A stretch of 64,000 nt of DNA, from the NCBI RefSeq assembly GCF_910596095.1, contig NC_056551.1:15827501-15891500 (forward strand). Direction: 5' to 3'. Below, one piece after another: positions 38,567 through 50,900 of this stretch. Under the pieces are notes generated by a model that saw only the letters and a program-made list of their open reading frames with translations, was not told the origin of the DNA and made no database searches. Position numbers and translations under genes: made by a program. Positions within the stretch are counted from its first letter, which is position 1. Each line of letters opens with the position of its first letter. The DNA comes from Thunnus maccoyii (taxonomy: Eukaryota; Chordata; Actinopteri; Scombriformes; Scombridae).

Positions 38567-41500
38567 TTATTTGTGCTTCTCTTCCTCATTGTAGACCTTC
38601 CGCAGGCTGGAGTCCAGCAGGAAATCCACTGACCTACAGGGGACAGAGAGTGGAAACATTGTGACATTATTTCTGGATCCGTTTCACAGAAGCAGAAGTG
38701 AGTCTATGAGACACGTCCGCTTTAGAGAGTTTCAGTTTGTGCAGCTCCCCGTTTGTCAGCAATAGTAGCTGATTTTTTTTTTTCTTTTTTTACTACCTGA
38801 TAACGAAATGTGAGAGTGTAAGTTTAGTACATTTTATTTGTGTGTATATGTTTCATCAAAACTTGAGAATGTTCTAAAAAATGTTTTTAAAAAGTCTGAG
38901 AATGTTGTATTTGTAATACCAGCTCTAAATTAAAAAGTTAAATAAAAATATTAAAGTAGCTGCACTGTTGAAATTTTATATACTCTATACTGGAACTAGG
39001 GGTGCAACAAATCATAAAATCACGGTTCAGATCATATCACGGTTTTGAGTCACGCATCGGATCATTTTTGAGATCAACAAAAGTAAAAAAAAAGAAAAAA
39101 AAGAAGGAGGAAACAAATATAACTATGCTTTCCATTTATTCTGTAAAACACTTAAAAAAAGGAACTTTCTCCAGTGGACTTTAATGAAAACAATATTCAA
39201 GATGTTCGATGTTTAAATAAAATCTTAAAATAAATAAAACATTCAATACTCAATTGTTAAATTAAATTTCAATATGAGGTGTGATATCTTCCTCCTTTCA
39301 ACATGGTTGTGAATGACAAAATAGCCTGAGGCCACGTCATCAAAACTTGATAACTTACAAACATGAACACGTCTCATCCTGCAGCTCATTGAACAACCCA
39401 CCAAACAAACATTCACTGGAGAAAAGTGCACTGCTAACGTCAGATAGCAGCTACACATCTAATTAGCTGCAGCACATTTAACAGCGTGTAAACATATCTG
39501 AAAACGTCACTTCGGACCCAGTAGATGCTGGTTTGGTCGTTGCTCTTCAAAATCTCTGTTAGCAACACGCTGTCTGTCCATGTAACTACAGTAGTTTATT
39601 TACTTTGTCTCCAATAAGACATTAAAGTTTACAGTTAATCCGCGGTTCACATGTGTGCCAAACTGTCGGGGGCAATCCGTATTCGTATACACCACTAACT
39701 GGAACCAACGTTTATTTACCAGTATACCTCGCACACCTCTAAGAGGCACATAATGTATTAAGCGGCATGCATTTAGCCAAATCACTGTTAACACAGTAAT
39801 TTTTTATCAGCATATGCGTGTATTAACTTTTCTTCAGCATGAATTAAACATTATATACTATATCCAGCAGATTAATTACTTAATGACATATCAGTGTTAA
39901 ACTTGTCAGCAGCTGCTTTGCACTTGAGTGGCAAGTGGAGCTCAAACTGCTAATCACTTGCGGGCAGCCTAACCCTTAAAATGAAAGCTTACATAATGGG
40001 CAAGTTACATAATCCTTTCACATTACACATACACACATTCATTTGTGCCAACCTGTCTATAGGAGTAATGATGAAGGGGATGGTGGAGAGGCCGATAGCT
40101 GTGGTGGTCCACTTGCGGACGGGCAGGGGCCACCTGGTGGTTCTGCCCAGCAGGTAGAGTGACCCAGCACACACACGGTTGATGGTGAAGCCGGGGATGA
40201 TCACAGAGGCGAGGGCCTGCCACACGAACGTGTCCACCACTGCCACTGCTACCCGGGTTGTCTTACCTGGGTTGTCCCCATGTGCCTTAGGGAACAGATG
40301 GACAATCAGAAAATGAGTTGATGTACGTTTTACTGGTATCTTTGACTGGCTTACATGAAGGCTCAGGGTTTTACCATAGATTAGTAACATCTAAAAAACT
40401 AACAGGATGAATTCATTTGAAAGATAGCAGTCAAATACCAAATACAGATGGTAAAAACACAATACCACTAGTAGTTTGGGACTTAAACTCAACTGTAAGT
40501 GGACCTACAGTTCTAGTGTGGTTGTTTTAATCCATTTTTATTTGGTAATGGTTGAATCTTACCACAGCTGCTTTCTTCCCTTTGTCCACAGCATCAGCAG
40601 TGACGTAAGCAGTGGCCACAGCATAGCTGCCCCATACGAAGCTCACTGGCACCAGGGCACGGAAAGCCTCCCCAACCTCATTTGCATAGCCTGTAGGAGT
40701 AAATACATAAATGTAGATCCTGCAAAAACCATCTAAATGCGTCATAAATGTAGTTAGCTGCCCTCAGGTCCAGGAAAAAATCATTTGTCCTATATATTTA
40801 TTAAAATAACAATTGAGTTTTAGAACCATTTGGAGCAGTTCATTAAATATTCAAAAGGTCAGTTTTTTAATTTTTTATCCCCCAGATTCCAGTACATTAA
40901 TATTATCCTGAAACATACAAGGAGCGAATAAACATTAACTTCCTCTCTGACATTGTCTCAGTGAAAAAGAAGAGCAACATTTGGAAAATTATGCAATATC
41001 CACTCCACAAGGGTGGAATGACATAGATATCCTTGATCTCTTATTAAGAAGTCACCTGTGCCATCTCCACAGTACATGTAAATCAGTGGTAAAATTACCT
41101 ACAGTCACACGGGAAGCTTTATCTTTAGTTCAATGACGTTAGAACCATCAGAGCGTGGTGGAGTCATATTCTGCTGCTGCTGTAAAGTACGACTCTATCA
41201 CTGTTACTGCAGGCAAAACTGAGGCTCCTGTGCAAACAGTGCACTTTACTGTCCTACCTGTACAGAGGGATAAGCTTATGTTACAAGCGACAATGTCACA
41301 GCCTGTTAAACACAGCTTGGTGACAATTTATTATCTCCTCAACAATAATTGTCTAAATAAATAATGTAATCATCGGAGGTAATAGTAATACACAATGCCC
41401 ACAAAGTCACTGTTTAAGCCAATCAAATTATGATACATTTAGGACATTGATGTGTTTATTATTCTCATTATCATTTTTAGTAGATTACCAAAAGACTACA

Positions 41501-43418
41501 TGTTTATTTCAAGAAGCTAGAATTATCACCATTTCCTGCATGATGATGAACTAATGCTATTATCACAGTTTGAGTACATAGAAATATTCAGAATATGTTT
41601 TGAGCTTGTAAAAAGTTACATTATTGATATTATAGTAAGCCTGTGCAGATTCTAGATAGACAGTCCCAACCCAGCCCTACTCTCCAATAAAACTTGTATT
41701 CATGTCCACTACTACATTAAAGTTACCTTTCACACAAGCACACACACACACACACACACAGTGATACACATTACTGCCAGTGGTTTCACACTATTTCATT
41801 GATCTGCAGGTGGTTGTAATTCACTGAGGAAAAAGCAGCAATGCCTCATGAAAGGCAGTGAAAAAAAAAGCTGCTAGCAAGTCTCAAACTTCTGGAAATA
41901 AATCATCTTTGCAAATGTTTTATGTGGAAGAAAAAACACTTCACATATTTATTAGACCTACACATGAGACACTGAATGTCAACTAGTTTTGGTTTGTTTG
42001 TTCATGCTGATGTTTCCCATTAATTAAGATACTGCACAAAAAGCTCCTTGTAGTATTTCACTATCTCATAATTCAACACATTATGGTAATTGCTAAACTT
42101 TTGTTTCTGAACTGTTTTAAGCATTTCACTTAAAATGGAGCCTTTAATAAAAAAAGGTGCTTCCATGGCTACGGTGAATGCATCAGTGAGCAAATCACAT
42201 GACAGTTTTGGTTTTGTTTTGTTTTTCTGTTATCTCTAAGCAGCAGCCAAAGACTATATCAAACCCTTTGAACTCACAAAGTAATTGTTATGAGTCATGT
42301 TTAGGGCTGAGAAATACCCAACCAATGATTATGACTCCAAACTCAGCACTGCCTGCTACCACAAGGACATTTTCAGGCCACTTTTAGGTTTCAGGAAAAG
42401 AAGAGAGGCAAATTCTGCAGATCAAAGCAAAAAAAAAAAAAAAAAATCACAGCTGCAATAAGTGCTTATAATTCAAAATGTGTGTAAGTGGAGTTAAAGC
42501 TTACACTGTGCAAAGTCCTGAAAACTGTGGAAGTGAAATGGTATAATATCCACTTAAATAAGATGGTTTTTAAACCTACATCTTAAATACTGATGTAATA
42601 GACAAAAACTGTAGAAAAAAATTGGCATCCCTGAATAATAATGAATTCATTTTCTACAAGGAATAGTCAAAATATATGCTGTGAAAAATACATATTGACT
42701 GAAAAGACAGCAATGGGAGTTTAAAGTGTCAGTTTTAGCTCTAGGCTGTCTGGTTTAATACTGTAGCAGTTAAAATAACAGTAAAGTTAACTACTGGATT
42801 TGAAACTCCTGAAGCCATTGTGAGTACAAGATGATACTAGTATGATAACAGAGTCTAGATAAGATTATCTTCCGGCAAGGCACTCAGTTAATAATAAAAT
42901 GTGCCAAGCCCTGGTGTAATAGGCTGGGGCCCAATTCTGACCAGTAAGCACAGGCTTCAGATTACCCTTCGTGATTCACTATTTGCCCTGTGCCCAGCAA
43001 GGCATGAAGGTGTGTTTGACAGAGAATGTGTGCGGTGACATGACGTTGATGGTAGGAGAAACATAAACAGAAGAGATAAGGAATGACAGAGAGCGCAGGT
43101 TGCGGGATAGATGTGAAGGCTTGGAGGGTGAGCGATAAAAAAAAAGACGTTCAGAGAGTTGCAATAACAGCGCCTGACAGCCAGAAAATGAGAAACATAA
43201 AGATGAACTGTCCACTCAACAACCGTATCACGTTTCTGATCTACAGCATGTCAGTTCTGCTGGATTGTTTACCAATAGTGGAGTTTTGGAAGTGACCCAG
43301 ACAACAACACCTTGTGAGAAACTGTCAACACAAGGACGTCCAGCAATCCTCTTTATCTCACCTCTAAGGTTATCCACCGACAATTAGCCTGCTGTGCGGT
43401 GTATATGGGGTGGCGATG

Positions 43419-43451
<33 letters not shown>

Positions 43452-44795
43452 CATATTATCTGAGGAACAGTCAACTCCTCAGGACAGACAGCTGAAGTGA
43501 CATCAACATTTTTCCATAAGGGAATTTCTTGAAGTTCCTGCTCGCTCAGTTGGCTAAAGCGGCCACATTTCAGGTTAAATCCAGTCTGTGTTACATAATC
43601 ACCATTACAGCTGCCATAATAGTAAAAGATAATCTGTTCCCAACATGCTAAAGAGTTCTGGGGGATTAAAATTCAGAATTTGTACAGACGCATCAAGTGT
43701 ACGTAACCATTTAAAATGATAAAATATAATATACATACAAGTAATTAATATGAAATAATAGTATCTAAGACAAATACAACAGGAGAACTGACAACTTTTA
43801 ATTAAAAAGTAGGATCTTTTCATTTTAATTACCCACTTAATAATATTTTTTTACTATTCTATTCATTTCATTGTTCAACTGTTTACCAATCTCAGGTACA
43901 ATGGGATTACTGGTTTAGAAATGTGGCTCATAATCAGTCAAAAATCACACAAAAATTAAAAACAGAATGTAGGCTATAGGAATATTTTTTTTGTTTGTTT
44001 TCTGTTTCTGTTAACATGCTGCTCAATGTAGAGATACAGAGACTGACAATAAAGATAGAAAAGCAAATCATTTATGATTTTTTGAAGGAGATAAACAGAT
44101 TTGCATGACATTTAATTCTAAGTAAGCCATGGAGCAGGTCATGTAAGTCTGTGGGTGAACAGCCAACACTTTGACAACTGCTGCAGCACAAATGCCCTTC
44201 AGGCAGGTGACTGCATGCTGTTTCAAGCCAGCAGATCACTGGTGCTCCTTTAAGAGAGACCCTGCTGTTATCAATTGCAGAATGAAAGCAGGTAAAGGGG
44301 GCACTTATACTAAGTTGTTGTGTCTGTTAAACAGTGACGGTGTCTCAATTACGAGTCTGGACATGCTTGCAGGCGTTTCTTCGGTGTCGTGTGAGTCACT
44401 GTCTCCTCATGCTAACGTCACACAAAGATAACTCTACCTAGCTTTATATAAGTAATAGTTACTTACATAAAGCAAACAAAAGCGTGCAACAACGATATTG
44501 TTGTCCAGTCGTGGACTTCGTCCGCTATGTCCTGCGGTAACAAAATGTCCTTCAACAGCCAAGTTTGCTATAAATAGCTGTTTAACAGAGTAGTTAGCCG
44601 GCGATGCTACCCTCTAGCTCGCTAGCACACAGCTCCGGTGTCACGACAGCTTTAACGTTAACTTATAGTGTGTTCAGGGAACATCGGACTGAGCTGCCAG
44701 AAAGGTCACATTTAACACGACATACCTAGGAAGCGGACCCATGTATCGCGGTAAATGTCGACTGTTTTGCTCGTTTTTTCTTCAGTGGGATCCAT
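38567..44795 (-). CDS. mtfp1: mtfp1, mitochondrial fission process protein 1 (MTP18)
   Basis: Four minus-strand coding exons: 44726-44795, 40563-40690, 40053-40285 and 38567-38633 (498 bases, 165 residues plus stop; mammalian MTFP1 is 166). All junctions are GT/AG and keep frame. The start is the ATG at 44793-44795, giving MDPTEEKTSKT and then DIYRDTWVRFLGYANEVGEA. Further matches are ADAVDKGKKA, VAVVDTFVWQALASVIIPGF, TINRVCAGSLYLLG, RWPLPVRKWTTTAIGLSTIP and SVDFLLDSSLRK. MTFP1 is an inner mitochondrial membrane protein with three or so membrane segments that promotes fission with DRP1. The least conserved parts, as expected, are the N terminus and the C-terminal tail (VYNEEEKHK). Intron 1 is about 4 kb. 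The gene is intact. Confidence 0.97.
38998..39743. repeat. Interspersed repeat in mtfp1 intron 3, probable DNA-transposon remnant
   Basis: The left end 'taggggtgcaacaaatcata' followed by 'atcacggttcagatcatatc' is a familiar fish repeat start. An imperfect inverted end, 'cctcgcacacctctaag', lies near 39726-39743. The interior is AT-rich with an A/G-rich run at 39083-39115 and no transposase. The class is uncertain (hAT-like is possible). Confidence 0.4.
43420..43452. repeat. (CG)(CA)n microsatellite
   Basis: Three CG units then about 13 CA units inside mtfp1 intron 1. Confidence 0.9.
43540..43590 (+). repeat. tRNA-like relic, possible SINE fragment
   Basis: 'gctcgctcagttggctaaag' resembles a pol III A box (TGGCTCAGTTGG) and 'caggttaaatcc' 22 bases on resembles a B box (GGTTCRANNCC) with changes. 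The spacing is short for a full tRNA and no cloverleaf could be drawn. Confidence 0.25.
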
Positions 44796-45521
44796 GCCTT
44801 CCTGTTCCTTTTCCTACTCCATCCATCGATGCTTTACTACATGAATCCGGGTGTGAATTCCGACAGACAGCAGGGACCGTGAAGGGGGCGTGATCTTAGC
44901 TACAGCATCCAACCGGCTGCAAACGTCCTACCACAGACTGAATATAAATATGTCCCTAACTGGACACTGGGCGGCAGTAAAACTGCTGCCCGTCTCTCTT
45001 GCACAATATGTACTTCTTCTTTTTCTTCTTCTTTGATGTTTAACAGCAGCTGGCATCTATATTGTTGGATTACTGCCATCTTCTGGAGTCAATTAACCCC
45101 TACAGTATCAGCTGATCAAGCATCTTCTGCCCTGTCCAATATCACCTCACTCCAGGCAAGTACTTTAATTATGCTCCTCTTATCCCTAATCTTTCCATTT
45201 CCCCCATCATGTCCTCTCTTTTTGACATATATTTATTGCAGTTGATGATAATGTTAATGATGTTCTACAGTTTCTGATATCTGATACTGTTCACAAAGAC
45301 CGGTTGGATGTTCACTTATAACATGACCTTTTCTTTCCTTTTTCCTTCCTACTCTATTTTGAATTGAATGTAAATGTCTCCCCCTTATCTCCTGATCACA
45401 CAGTATGTTGTGGCTTTCTTTCTCATTTAAAGATCACCCCCAGATATGTTTAACATATATTTAAAAATGCTTTGAATAATAATTTGCATCTGATGTGTTT
45501 TTTTCCCCCACAAATTACCTC

Positions 45522-46278
45522 ATTAATTCCCCTACACTCAAAAATGTGTTTTTCTTCTTATTCCTACAGTTGAATGTTTGAGCCTCACTGTGCAGAATGA
45601 TGTATGTGCAGAGTTTGACACTAGAAGGCTGTTTTCACATTCATCTGCTGAAAAGTGGAAAGTTTCTCTGTACTCAATGAATATCAGATTTTAAGGGGTG
45701 GGCCTGCAAGCATGATTTGTGACTAACAAATAGTTTGGAAGCCAATTCTGGTCCAATGTTCAACTCACAGAAGTGTGATGTGGAAACTTGAAGCCTCCAG
45801 TGCACATAAGCCTAGCTTTGACTTTGCAGTGAAGTAGGAGACATCTTGAATCCAGCAGTTAAACTTTTTGGAAGAAGATATTGTATTATATACATCTTGA
45901 AATATGTTCGGAGGGGATCTTTAAAATGACATGTAATCCTTCTCCCACATTTAAAAATTCCAGAATCTATGAAAATATGTATTATTCCAGAGTTCAACTG
46001 CTGGATGCAAGATGTCTCCTATATCACTGAAAAGTCCATTTCCAGTGTATGTGCACTTAAAGTTTCCACATCATGCTTCAAACCAGCTGTGATGTCACAA
46101 ATCCTTCTCATAAGCACAGACCTTAAATTCAGATTTAAGGTGAGCACATAGAAACTTTCCCCCTTCAGCAATTGAATGTGAAAATAAAGTTCTAGCGATA
46201 AACTCTGCACATACATTATCAACACTGTGAAACAGGCACAAGAAGAAAAACACATTTTTGAATGGAAGGGGACTTTAA
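45522..46278. mobile_element. Two copies of a TTAA-bounded MITE in head-to-head inversion
   Basis: The left unit runs to GAGGGGATCTTTAA (TTAA at 45921-45924). The right unit is inverted and ends GGGGACTTTAA (TTAA at 46275-46278). Shared blocks in opposite orientation include 'aaaaatgtgtttttcttctt', 'tgtatgtgcagagttt', 'tcacattca.ctgctgaa' and 'aggagacatcttg.atcca'. A third copy is at 48755-49108 in lman2l intron 2. The ends suggest a TTAA target site of the piggyBac type, but this is an inference and there is no transposase. Confidence 0.7.
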
Positions 46279-46764
46279 CTGTTATGAGATAACACACACA
46301 TACCACTTTTCACAGGGATTTGTGGAGATTAATGTCAGTAAATTCAATAAGCACTTGTTTGTAGATCTGTATCCTATTTTATTAACTGAGTTCACATTTT
46401 GTGCTGGCAAGCACTGACGTATAACATATTTTAATGTCTGGAGATGTTTTTTTACATTTTTATCATTTGTACTGGCACAATATTCCGTTAACAAGCTCAT
46501 GTAGAACAGAAAAAACACCATCAGTGTGTGTTGGCTTTTGAAAGAGGCAGAATCACCTGTATAAAAACACCCATATGATGAACCTTAAAGGCCCTTGGTT
46601 CACTGTTTGGGAATATGCACTACTATAACACAATGTAAACTGCATTTTTACCTAATTTGAGGCAATGTTGTGTCAAATTGCCCTGTGCCAAAATCTAATT
46701 TCAAATGAAGAGGCTGCATTTTTTTCACACTGGACTAAATGTCAGTCTGAATGTGGCCTACCAG

Positions 46765-46801
46765 ACAAAACAAACAAACAAACAAACAAAACAAAAAAAA
46801 A
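46765..46801. repeat. (AAAC)n simple repeat
   Basis: About six CAAA units passing into an A run. Confidence 0.9.
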
Positions 46802-47879
46802 TATGGGTTAGTCTTCTAGCTGTCAGAGCTCAGGTTGGTTTTCAAAATATAATAAAGCAGCCATGTCTACTGTACCTGATGGGTACTTAAAGGCAACGCA
46901 GCACAAGCACAATACAATGGGAGTGTCAGGAAGTGGGGGGTAGTGGGCCATAATTCAATCACGCCCCAGGGGCCCCCTAGCAGGTTAATCTGGCTCTGCA
47001 TATGGGACATTTTATAGATTGACTATATGAGAAAGACAGTTCAGAAGAAGGACCTAAATGAAAGAGGTTGGGAGGAGGAAAGAGAGAAGCATGGTATTTT
47101 ATTTTAGGGTAATAAAGGACTGGTTTACCAGCTGAGACAGATTTACAGAAGAAGAGAATAAAGCAGCATTGTCCTAAAAGCCAGACTAATGTAACTAAGT
47201 GTATAAAACCTTATCAGTGTGTTTAATTGGAGTATCTTGCATTCTTAAAATAGTTTTCCATATCCCTCTGCTTCCCACAGCTTTTGTGCCATAAAAATAT
47301 ATCATCAGGAGCACATTCATAGCAGATAATTCATAACAGAGCTGTTGATAAAGTTTAAAAATATTGAAACATGTCAAACCAAGGTGGAACCATTAAGAAT
47401 AAAAATTATACTCCAAATATATGTTGACTCCAACACAGCAAACTTAGAGTTGAATGAATGATATGATGCTACTATAGCTCCAGCTTCAATTTAAGAATGA
47501 CAACCAGTAATAGGCTAAATAATTATCAAAAGCATGGATGTATTAGAGGCTAGAGCATACATTTTTTCTACATTCAATTAAAACCGATGGTGTTTCAGAC
47601 AAACTTTCAGCCTTTCATGCAGATAATATAACAGGTATCCTGCTTTATGGACCATGAATGTTCTAGAAACTTATGCAGAAAGGCTGCACCCACAAATAAG
47701 ACCTGCCACGCGCGGGTTTCCCAAAGAATACCTGGATTAGTATCAAGATTACGATTATTGACATTTCATAGTATAGGCAATTTCTATATTATATTTGCTA
47801 TCGTTTCACACTTTCAATTTCATACATTAATTGATTTATTCTTACTAAAACCATCAGCTGAAAAGGAGATACATTACAA

Positions 47880-47997
47880 CCAATAAAAATAGTGCATTCT
47901 GATTGACAACCAAATAGACCAATGACGACGAGCTATGCAAGACAGCGGACCAATGGGAAGCCTGCTAGCTGTTCAGAGGGGTGAGTTTTGACCTACG
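47880..47997 (+). promoter_or_regulatory. lman2l: lman2l proximal promoter with three CCAAT boxes
   Basis: CCAAT at 47880-47884, 47919-47923 and 47950-47954, all on the plus strand and 39 and 31 bases apart, within 120 bases of the start codon. CCAAT boxes bind NF-Y, and closely spaced sets are a known feature of promoters of ER and secretory-pathway genes. The second box is followed by TGACGACG. The first box's neighbour 'caataaaaatag' is AT-rich but no TATA box is evident. Confidence 0.55.
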
Positions 47998-50900
47998 ATG
48001 GCAGCCGACAGCCGGAGCAATCGTTGCAGCGGCTGCAAATCACTATCTAGTTTATTTTCTACACGGAATACAATGCCTTGTAAATCATACTGGACTTTAG
48101 CTTTTCTGATTGTTATTGTAAGCCGATGTTTCGCCGACGACGATCACGAAATGGAAGAGTTTCTGAAGCGGGAATATTCCCTTTCCAAGCCTTACCAAGG
48201 TATGTTGCCCGTTATACGCTCACTATTCACAGGGGGACAGATGATTCTATTAGCGATCAAATTACATCCATGCTTGAGCTTATTTTTCTCCTAAAATGTC
48301 TTCATAATCTGTCTTCTGTCGCTATAACATTCAGCCAAACAAGGCAGCCTATATATTCACACCCTATTTAAAACCTTAACGCTACATTGTGCTTAATTAA
48401 AGACCACTGTGCGCTTTTTCATACTCAAGTGGATGTTTTGTGTAGTAACAAAGCAGAGCTGTTTTGAATGTATTGTGCTTTGTCAGCTCTTTGTCATGAT
48501 GATATTTGTGTGCTCAGGTGTGGGATCTTCAGGCTCCTCCCACTGGGAGCTGATGGGTGATGCCATGGTAACCGCCGACCAGGTGCGCCTCACACCTGAC
48601 ATGCAGAGCAGGCAGGGGGCAGTGTGGAGCCGCCTTGTGAGTATGCACCGTACATCTTACTGGTATTGTCCCAGTGATGTATTTCAAACACTAGAAAGTT
48701 GAGCATGGAGGTTCATGCTTGACCTTGGGAACACATACTGCGATATAAATTCTAAACTTAGAGTCCCCCGCCAGTCAAAAAATGTTTTTTTCTTCTTGTT
48801 CCTTCGATTGGATGTTTGAGGGTCACTAAGCAGAATGATGCATGCGCAGAGTTTGACACTAGTACCCCATTTGCACACGATACAACAATTGTGGAGCCAG
48901 TCGAGGTCTAGTGCGCAACTTACATAAGTGTGTACAGTGCACATACACTGAGAATGGGCATTTCAGTGAAATAGGAGACATCTTGTGTCCATCAGTTAGA
49001 CTTTTCAAGGTGGCAGTTGGACTTTTTTGTGGAAAAAACATATTAGACACAATTAGTCAAACAGAGTATTTTCTTATGTCGTCAAACATGTCTAGAGGGG
49101 ATCTTTAATGTTCACTAAGTGAGCTATTCCCAAAGCTTTTAGCTGTATCCCACAGGCTTCCACCTTCCACCTACTAAAAAAGACGACGGGATATAGCTGA
49201 AAGTGAACCTTGAGTTTAGAATTTTTATCACAGGTTGAAAAAGTTTTTTATAGTAACAGTCAGGGGACACAAGATGCAGATGGAGGGAGGGTTAGAGCAA
49301 GAGGGGTAGGGCTTAACTGGTCTATGTTGTCTTTATAATAGAGATTGTTAAATTAAAAGTATGGGTTTGGTGTATTTAAGGTCAGTGGGAGAATGTTTTA
49401 GCAGCTGATTTTTGCTGTCTTTACAGTCCTTAGCTATCACTCAGCAGTTCAGCTATCTGTCCGTCATGTTTTTTGTGATAACCATGTTGGATCTTATCTT
49501 GCTCTTACCAAAATAAACACCCTCATCATCATGTGGTATGTCTTATATGTCAACCTATATGCCAACCCAGCTCAACTGAACACTTTATACTTCAGTTTAT
49601 AGTTAAGTACCTTGCTGAAGGGTTCTGTGACAGTAGTTGTTTACCGTTAACCTTCCATTTGAGTGGACTAGAAACCCTAACCCAACCCAAGGTCTAACCC
49701 CAACCACAGAGAGCAGCACTGTGGGAAAATATTTGATGGGAAACCAGACTGTTACGCAACACCAGTTCCAGTCAGGTCCTCGGGGTTTTAATGGCTCGAC
49801 CCAAGAGTGCCATCCCAAATCAAAACTATCGATTTCCTAGAGCCCGAGGTGACATCTTCAAATTGCTTGTTGCAACCAACAATCTAAACCTAACTCAACA
49901 ATATTCAAGTTTCAATTGTAAAAAACAGAGAAAGGCAGCAAATCCTCACATCTGAGAAGCTGCTAATGTGGTAAATCTGGCATTTTGCCTTGAAAAATTA
50001 CTGAAATGAATTAATTATCAAATTTGTATTTTTTTGTAGATTGATTAATCGATTTGTTTCAGCTTGATGTATTTGTCTTTCCAGCCTTGCCATCTTAAGG
50101 ACTGGGAGATGCAGGTGCACTTTAAGATTCACGGACAAGGAAAGAAGAACCTGAATGGTGACGGGTTGGCTATTTGGTATACTAAAGAACGCATGCGGAA
50201 AGGTAAATGTTATAAGACATAGTATTGACCTAAACTTACTTCTTATCTATTTTAAAACACAGTTTTTTATACTCCGTCATCTCATTCATGCACAGGTCCC
50301 GTGTTTGGAAATGTAGACAACTTCACTGGCTTGGGTGTTTTTGTGGACACGTATCCCAATGAGGAGAAACACATAGAGGTATGCTGCGGTACCATTGCGT
50401 AGATCTCACATGTTTTGTGAAAGTAAAAGAGAGTTAATGGTTATAATGGATGAGTGCATCTGCAGATTTGTGTAATGGGGCTGTCTTTATGTTCTTTTGT
50501 GCAACCATTTGGAGACAGGCGCAGAAGAAGAGATACACTCCTCGCACACAGGTAACCTTTGGATCGTGCACGTGTGACCTCAACCCATGTTATACAGCCT
50601 CCATTAGGCCTTAATCGTGTTTCTCCGACTGTAAAAATACTATTAACTTTTTAAAAAATCACTGCACCAGACTAAATGTGTGATATGTTTTGTTTGTTGT
50701 TGTTTTTTTGTCCCCTGTATGGTTGTTGTGTGGTTGCTGCTAAGTCTTAATCAGAGTAGCATGCATTTTACAACGGTTATAAAACTAAACTATTAAAAGA
50801 TGATAGGAATTGATATATGGAAGCAATATTAGAGAGAAGCCAAGCAACAAAATTTGACATTTAAGTGACATATTTAATGCAAGTTTGTAAATATGAGTTT

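Larger units (their letters stand above)
40691..44725 (-). other. mtfp1: mtfp1 intron 1
   Basis: About 4 kb of intron with AT-rich sequence, an A run at 42430-42446, short CA repeats at 41738-41760 and 43420-43452, and a possible tRNA-like relic near 43540. No exon was recognised. Confidence 0.8.
44796..47879. other. Intergenic region between mtfp1 and lman2l
   Basis: The first 150 bases upstream of mtfp1 contain 'gaagggggcgtgatc', a GC-box-like site that could serve its promoter. The rest is AT-rich and holds the paired TTAA-bounded element (45522-46278) and an AAAC-rich run (46765-46801). No gene was seen. Confidence 0.6.
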
